Below are positions 60,499-64,000 of a stretch of DNA of 64,000 bases, piece by piece (position 1 is the first letter of the stretch; every line of letters starts with the position of its first letter). Made by a program: the position numbers and the translations under genes. Below the pieces are notes generated by a model that ran no database searches, had not been told where the DNA came from, and saw only the letters and a program-made list of their open reading frames with translations. The stretch lies in the NCBI GenBank assembly GCA_018819925.1, contig JAHJPG010000130.1, positions 1 to 64,000 on the forward strand. The letters run 5' to 3'. This stretch comes from Pseudomonadota bacterium (GTDB lineage Bacteria > Desulfobacterota > Desulfarculia > Desulfarculales > Desulfarculaceae).

Positions 60499-62448
60499 AT
60501 GTCCGAAACACCGCGCGAAAATATTAAACCCCTACGGGTCAGATCCTCCCGGGTGGTGTACCTGGTGGCGGCAGTTATATCCGTCCTGGGCACCTTGCTG
60601 TGTATAAATCAGATATTCCACCTCAAAATCGCCGGTTTCATGCCCATAGGCAACGCCTACTATTATTATATTTTGGCCATGTATCTCTCGCTGGTCTTCC
60701 TGCTCTTTCCGGGCAGCAAGGCGGGCAACGCCAAGGTCATGTGGTACGACTGGGTGCTGTTCGTCCTGTGCATGTCCATAAACCTTTTTCTGGCGGCAAA
60801 CGCTTATAACATTTTGACCAAGGGCTGGGAGTACGCCGCTCCCATTCTGCCCACCGCGGCCGGAGGCATTCTTTGGCTTCTGGCCTTGGAGGCGGTCCGG
60901 CGCGCCGGCGGAGGCTCCCTGTTCTGGATCTGCCTGGGATTTTCGGTCTATCCCCTTTTCGCCGGATACATGCCCGGCTTCCTCTGGGGCAATGAACTAA
61001 ACCTGATGGAAACGATGCGCTACCATTCCATGGGGGTGGAGAGCATCATCGGCATACCCACCCGGGTGGTGGGCAACCTGCTGGTGGGCTTCATAATCTT
61101 TGGCGTGGCCCTGGTCTCCACCGGGGGGGGCAAATTTTTCATGGACTTCGCCATGTCCCTGATGGGAAACAGCCGGGGCGGCGCGGCCAAGGTCTCGGTT
61201 ATCTCCAGCGCCTTCATGGCCAGCCTGAGCGGCAGCGTCATCTCCAACGTGGTGACCACCGGCTCCATGACCATCCCGGCCATGAAAAAGACCGGCTACA
61301 GCCCCACCTGGGCCGCGGCGGTGGAGGCCTGCTCCTCCACCGGCGGTTCCATCATGCCGCCAGTCATGGGCGCGGCCGGCTTTTTGATCGCCTCTTTTTT
61401 GAACGTGCCCTACGCCGAGGTGATGCTGGCAGCTTTTTTCCCGGCCTTTTTGTATTACTTCACCCTGCTGTTGCAGGTGGACCTGCACGCCGTTGCCCAC
61501 GACATGAGCGGCATCCCCCGCGACCAGCTTCCCCAGTTCGGCAAGACCGTAAAACAAGGCTGGTTCTTCCTGGGCACCATCGTCATGCTGGTGTTCATAC
61601 TTTTCTACATGCGCACGGAAGCCTGGGCGCCATTCTTTGTCATGATCTTCCTGTTCAGCTGCTCCATGCTGCGCCGCTCCACCCGCCTCAACTTGCGCGG
61701 GTTCGTGGGCTTCCTGGTGGATTCGGGCCGCCTGCTGGCCCAAATCGCCGGCATCCTGGCCGGCGTCGGCTTGATCATCGGAGCCTTGTCTTGCACCGGG
61801 GTGGCCAACTCCTTTAGCCGGGAGTTGGTGCTCTATGCCGGCGGCAACGTTGCCTTGCTGCTGGTCTTCGGCGCACTCACCAGCTTCGTCCTGGGCATCG
61901 GCATGACCGTGACCGCCTGCTACGTGTTCCTGGCCATCGTGCTGGTGCCGGCTCTGGTTGGCGTGGGGCTCAACGAAATGGGAGCCCACTTGTTCGTGCT
62001 CTACTGGGGCTGCCTTTCCTACATAACCCCGCCGGTGGCCCTGGGAGCCATCACCGCCGCGGCCATCGCCGGCTCCGACCCCATGCGCACCGGCTTTTTG
62101 TCCATGCGTCTGGGCTCGGCCAAGTACATCGTGCCCTTCTTGTTCGTGCTAAACCCGGCCATGATCCTTCACGGGACGCCGGGAGAAGTGATAATCACGG
62201 TCATCTCCGCCCTGGTGGGCTGCATTATTTTGGCCGGGAGCCTGGAAGGATACCTTTATGGCTTTGGCAAGCTGCCCTGGATGTACAGGGGACTGTTCTT
62301 CTGCACGGCCTTCTTGTTTCTGGTCCCCCACCTGCCAACCGACCTGGCCGGCATTGGAGTGCTGATCGCACTTTACTTCTTGGCCAAATTTGGACCCTTT
62401 AAACTTGATCGGAGCCTGGGAAGCCCTCAAAATACCGGCCAGGCTTAA
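60499..62448 (+). CDS. TRAP transporter fused permease (DctMQ type)
   Basis: 649 residues; ATG after AAGGTAAAAAAAC. About 16 or more membrane segments: an N-terminal four-span part (about 1-160, DctQ-like) followed by a DctM-like large domain with LVGFIIFGVALVSTGGGKFF, ISSAFMASLSGSVISNVVTTG and VEACSSTGGSIMPPVMGAAG motifs, typical of the 4TM/12TM TAXI-TRAP fusions. Sodium- or proton-driven uptake of an organic acid supplied by the receptor at 59233. Confidence 0.92.
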   Translation: MSETPRENIKPLRVRSSRVVYLVAAVISVLGTLLCINQIFHLKIAGFMPIGNAYYYYILAMYLSLVFLLFPGSKAGNAKVMWYDWVLFVLCMSINLFLAANAYNILTKGWEYAAPILPTAAGGILWLLALEAVRRAGGGSLFWICLGFSVYPLFAGYMPGFLWGNELNLMETMRYHSMGVESIIGIPTRVVGNLLVGFIIFGVALVSTGGGKFFMDFAMSLMGNSRGGAAKVSVISSAFMASLSGSVISNVVTTGSMTIPAMKKTGYSPTWAAAVEACSSTGGSIMPPVMGAAGFLIASFLNVPYAEVMLAAFFPAFLYYFTLLLQVDLHAVAHDMSGIPRDQLPQFGKTVKQGWFFLGTIVMLVFILFYMRTEAWAPFFVMIFLFSCSMLRRSTRLNLRGFVGFLVDSGRLLAQIAGILAGVGLIIGALSCTGVANSFSRELVLYAGGNVALLLVFGALTSFVLGIGMTVTACYVFLAIVLVPALVGVGLNEMGAHLFVLYWGCLSYITPPVALGAITAAAIAGSDPMRTGFLSMRLGSAKYIVPFLFVLNPAMILHGTPGEVIITVISALVGCIILAGSLEGYLYGFGKLPWMYRGLFFCTAFLFLVPHLPTDLAGIGVLIALYFLAKFGPFKLDRSLGSPQNTGQA

Positions 62449-62487
62449 AAAGTTCTGTCCTTCGTTTAATCGCCAGGAGAACACTTC

Positions 62488-63450
62488 ATGCTATCAACCG
62501 ACTTGACCAAACGCTTGGGAATTGAACACCCCATCCAATGCGGCACCATGCAATGGCTTTCCCGGGCCGAATTGGTGGGGCCGGCGGCCGAGGCCGGAGC
62601 CCTGGCCTGCCTTGCCTCGGCCATCACCCCCGATCCCGTGGCCCTTCGCGAAGAGATAGACAAGACCCGCTCCATCACCGGGCGCCCCTTTGGGGTGAAC
62701 GTCTCCCTTTTCCCCAGCCTGGAGGCCAGCGACATAGGTAGGCTCATACAAACCGTCGCCGAGTGCGGAGTGGGCATATTGGAAACCGCCGGCCGCAGCC
62801 CCGAGCCCTACCGCGACCAGATCAAGGAAGCGGGCCTTTTCCATATCCACAAGTGCGCCCGGATGCGCGACGCCGTCAAGGCCCAGACCCTAGGGGTGGA
62901 CGCGATTTCAGTGGTGGGGGCGGAGTGCGGCGGCCATCCCGGCGAGACGGGCCAGGGGTCGCTGGTGTTGATCCCCCAAATAGTGGACACGGTTTCCCGG
63001 CCGGTGATCGCCGGCGGCGGCTTTTGCGACGGCCGCGGCCTGGCCGCCGGCCTGGCCCTGGGCGCCCAGTGCATAAACATGGGCACCCGCTTTATCCTGA
63101 CCCAGGAATGCCCGGCCCATGGCAAACTCAAGGAGTTCTACCTGAAGTCATCGGCTGACGACACCATGCTCATCATGGGTTCGCTCAAAAACACGGGGCG
63201 GGTCTTGCGCACCACCTGGACCGAAGAGATTGACCGCCTGGAAAAGGAGGGAGCCGGCCTGGAAAAGCTGGCTCCGTTCATCTCCGGTCAACTGGCGCGC
63301 CATGGATGGACCGAAGGCATCGTGGACAAAGGGATTTATTACGCGGGCCAAGTGGTGGGGCGCTGCAACGACTTGCCAAGCGTGCGCGAACTCGTCGCGC
63401 GGATAGTTGCGGAGGCGCAAAAGGCGATTTCGCGCTTGACCGGAACCTGA
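62488..63450 (+). CDS. Nitronate monooxygenase / FabK-like flavin enzyme
   Basis: 320 residues; ATG after CAGGAGAACACTTC. TIM barrel of the NMO/FabK group: LTKRLGIEHPIQCGTMQWLS at the start, DAISVVGAECGGHPGETG (the GGHxG flavin loop), RPVIAGGGFCDGRGLAAGLALGAQCINMGTRF. In anaerobes proteins of this kind often act as enoyl reductases and not as oxygenases. Follows the TRAP permease by 39 nt, so probably co-transcribed; substrate unknown. Confidence 0.85.
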   Translation: MLSTDLTKRLGIEHPIQCGTMQWLSRAELVGPAAEAGALACLASAITPDPVALREEIDKTRSITGRPFGVNVSLFPSLEASDIGRLIQTVAECGVGILETAGRSPEPYRDQIKEAGLFHIHKCARMRDAVKAQTLGVDAISVVGAECGGHPGETGQGSLVLIPQIVDTVSRPVIAGGGFCDGRGLAAGLALGAQCINMGTRFILTQECPAHGKLKEFYLKSSADDTMLIMGSLKNTGRVLRTTWTEEIDRLEKEGAGLEKLAPFISGQLARHGWTEGIVDKGIYYAGQVVGRCNDLPSVRELVARIVAEAQKAISRLTGT

Positions 63451-63476
63451 GGCCCGGCCGGGCGAATACGGGGACG

Positions 63477-64000
63477 CTACAGATCCACGCCGAGCATTGA
63501 GTCGCCTTCGGATTGGGCGCGCAGGCTTTCAACAATTCTCTTGGCTCCCGCCGCCAAATGGAGCCGGGTGGTTTCCTTTGCCTTTTCCACGTCCCGCTGA
63601 CGTAGCGCGTCCAAAAGCTCTTTGTGCTCCCGGTAGATGCCTTGGAAGGTGTCGGTGTGCAAATATTCCGGCCGATACTTCAGGAATATTTTTTCGAAAA
63701 CGTCCTTGAGTAAACGGCAGATCACCTCATTGCCCGAAATTTTGGCTATGCGCAGGTGGAACTCGGCGTCCACTAGGATGAATTGCCGCCGGGCCTGGTC
63801 GCTATGCTCAACCCGTTGGCGGGCAAAGGTCTTGCGGACCTCATCCAGTTTCTTGTTGGTAAGGTTGGCCACGACCTTGGGGACCAGGTACAACTCCAGG
63901 GCCTCGCGCGCCTCGTATAGCTCCTTGGCCTCCTGCTCGTTTATCTCGCCGAGAAAGTAGCCCTTGTTGGGCACATACTCGACCAAGCCCGAGGCCTCCA
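63477..64000 (-). CDS. GntR-family regulator with FCD domain (partial, cut by the window edge)
   Basis: The reading frame continues to base 64000 (EASGLVEYVPNKGYFLGEI at the open end), so about 65 N-terminal residues with most of the winged helix are missing. The FCD domain is complete: EAKELYEAREALELYLVPKV, DAEFHLRIAKISGNEV, EHKELLDALRQRDVEKAKE. Close to the regulator at 50023. Convergent with the nitronate-monooxygenase-like gene. Confidence 0.88.
   Translation of the reverse strand, partial: EASGLVEYVPNKGYFLGEINEQEAKELYEAREALELYLVPKVVANLTNKKLDEVRKTFARQRVEHSDQARRQFILVDAEFHLRIAKISGNEVICRLLKDVFEKIFLKYRPEYLHTDTFQGIYREHKELLDALRQRDVEKAKETTRLHLAAGAKRIVESLRAQSEGDSMLGVDL

Overview
The window looks like chromosomal DNA of a strictly anaerobic, GC-rich bacterium, most likely a Desulfobacterota (deltaproteobacterial) sulfate reducer or syntroph; this placement rests on gene content, not a phylogeny. 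Pointers are two pyrogallol-type transhydroxylases, corrinoid O-demethylation proteins, a Kor-type 2-oxoacid:ferredoxin oxidoreductase, B12-dependent mutase, TRAP and Liv transporters, and a predicted selenoprotein. I saw no rRNA, tRNA, CRISPR array or replication origin.

Layout. 1-690: decayed DNA (IS3-family end, dead flavoprotein gene). 695-1537: a bicupin. 11744-1715 (- strand): one long transcription unit livG-livF-livH-livM, a Sec-containing OsmC-like protein, an SDR relic, a 3-hydroxyacyl-CoA-dehydrogenase-family enzyme, a beta-keto acid cleavage enzyme, and transhydroxylase large and small subunits, the large one fused to an SCP2-like domain. 11963-12337: IS5-type relic. 12628-13539: SphA-type outer-membrane protein. 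14447-24082 (+): IclR regulator, then Tat-exported binding protein, DUF362 protein, PF04199 cyclase, a second transhydroxylase pair and a second binding protein. 24248-34088: corrinoid methyl-transfer region (two corrinoid proteins, GntR/UTRA regulator, DUF1638, UroD-type methyltransferase, third binding protein, pterin methyltransferase, RACE activator, truncated activation protein).

34730-38785 (-): Kor alpha-beta-gamma, GltD-like flavoprotein and ferredoxin. 39148-49799 (-): beta-oxidation and propionate-type genes (dehydrogenases, thiolase, HMG-CoA-synthase-like/DUF35 fusion, methylmalonyl-CoA mutase subunits, carboxyltransferase, acyl-CoA dehydrogenase, enoyl-CoA hydratase), with a GntR/FCD regulator at 50023. 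51128-58876: PaaK-like CoA ligase, enoyl-CoA hydratase, two lipoate-ligase-like paralogues, small cupin, IscU-like scaffold, acyl-CoA dehydrogenase, IclR regulator. 59233-64000: TAXI-TRAP transporter, nitronate-monooxygenase-like protein, and a partial GntR/FCD regulator at the edge.

How it may work together (inference): methoxylated and hydroxylated aromatics are taken up by one Liv transporter served by several binding proteins; O-methyl groups go to a corrinoid protein and tetrahydrofolate; the resulting trihydroxybenzene is isomerised by transhydroxylase to phloroglucinol; after ring reduction (reductase not found intact here) the cyclase-family hydrolase opens the ring, a dehydrogenase oxidises the hydroxy-oxo acid, and the beta-keto acid cleavage enzyme uses acetyl-CoA to give C4 products for thiolysis. 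The right half supplies CoA activation, beta-oxidation and propionyl/methylmalonyl-CoA metabolism, apparently under IclR and GntR control.
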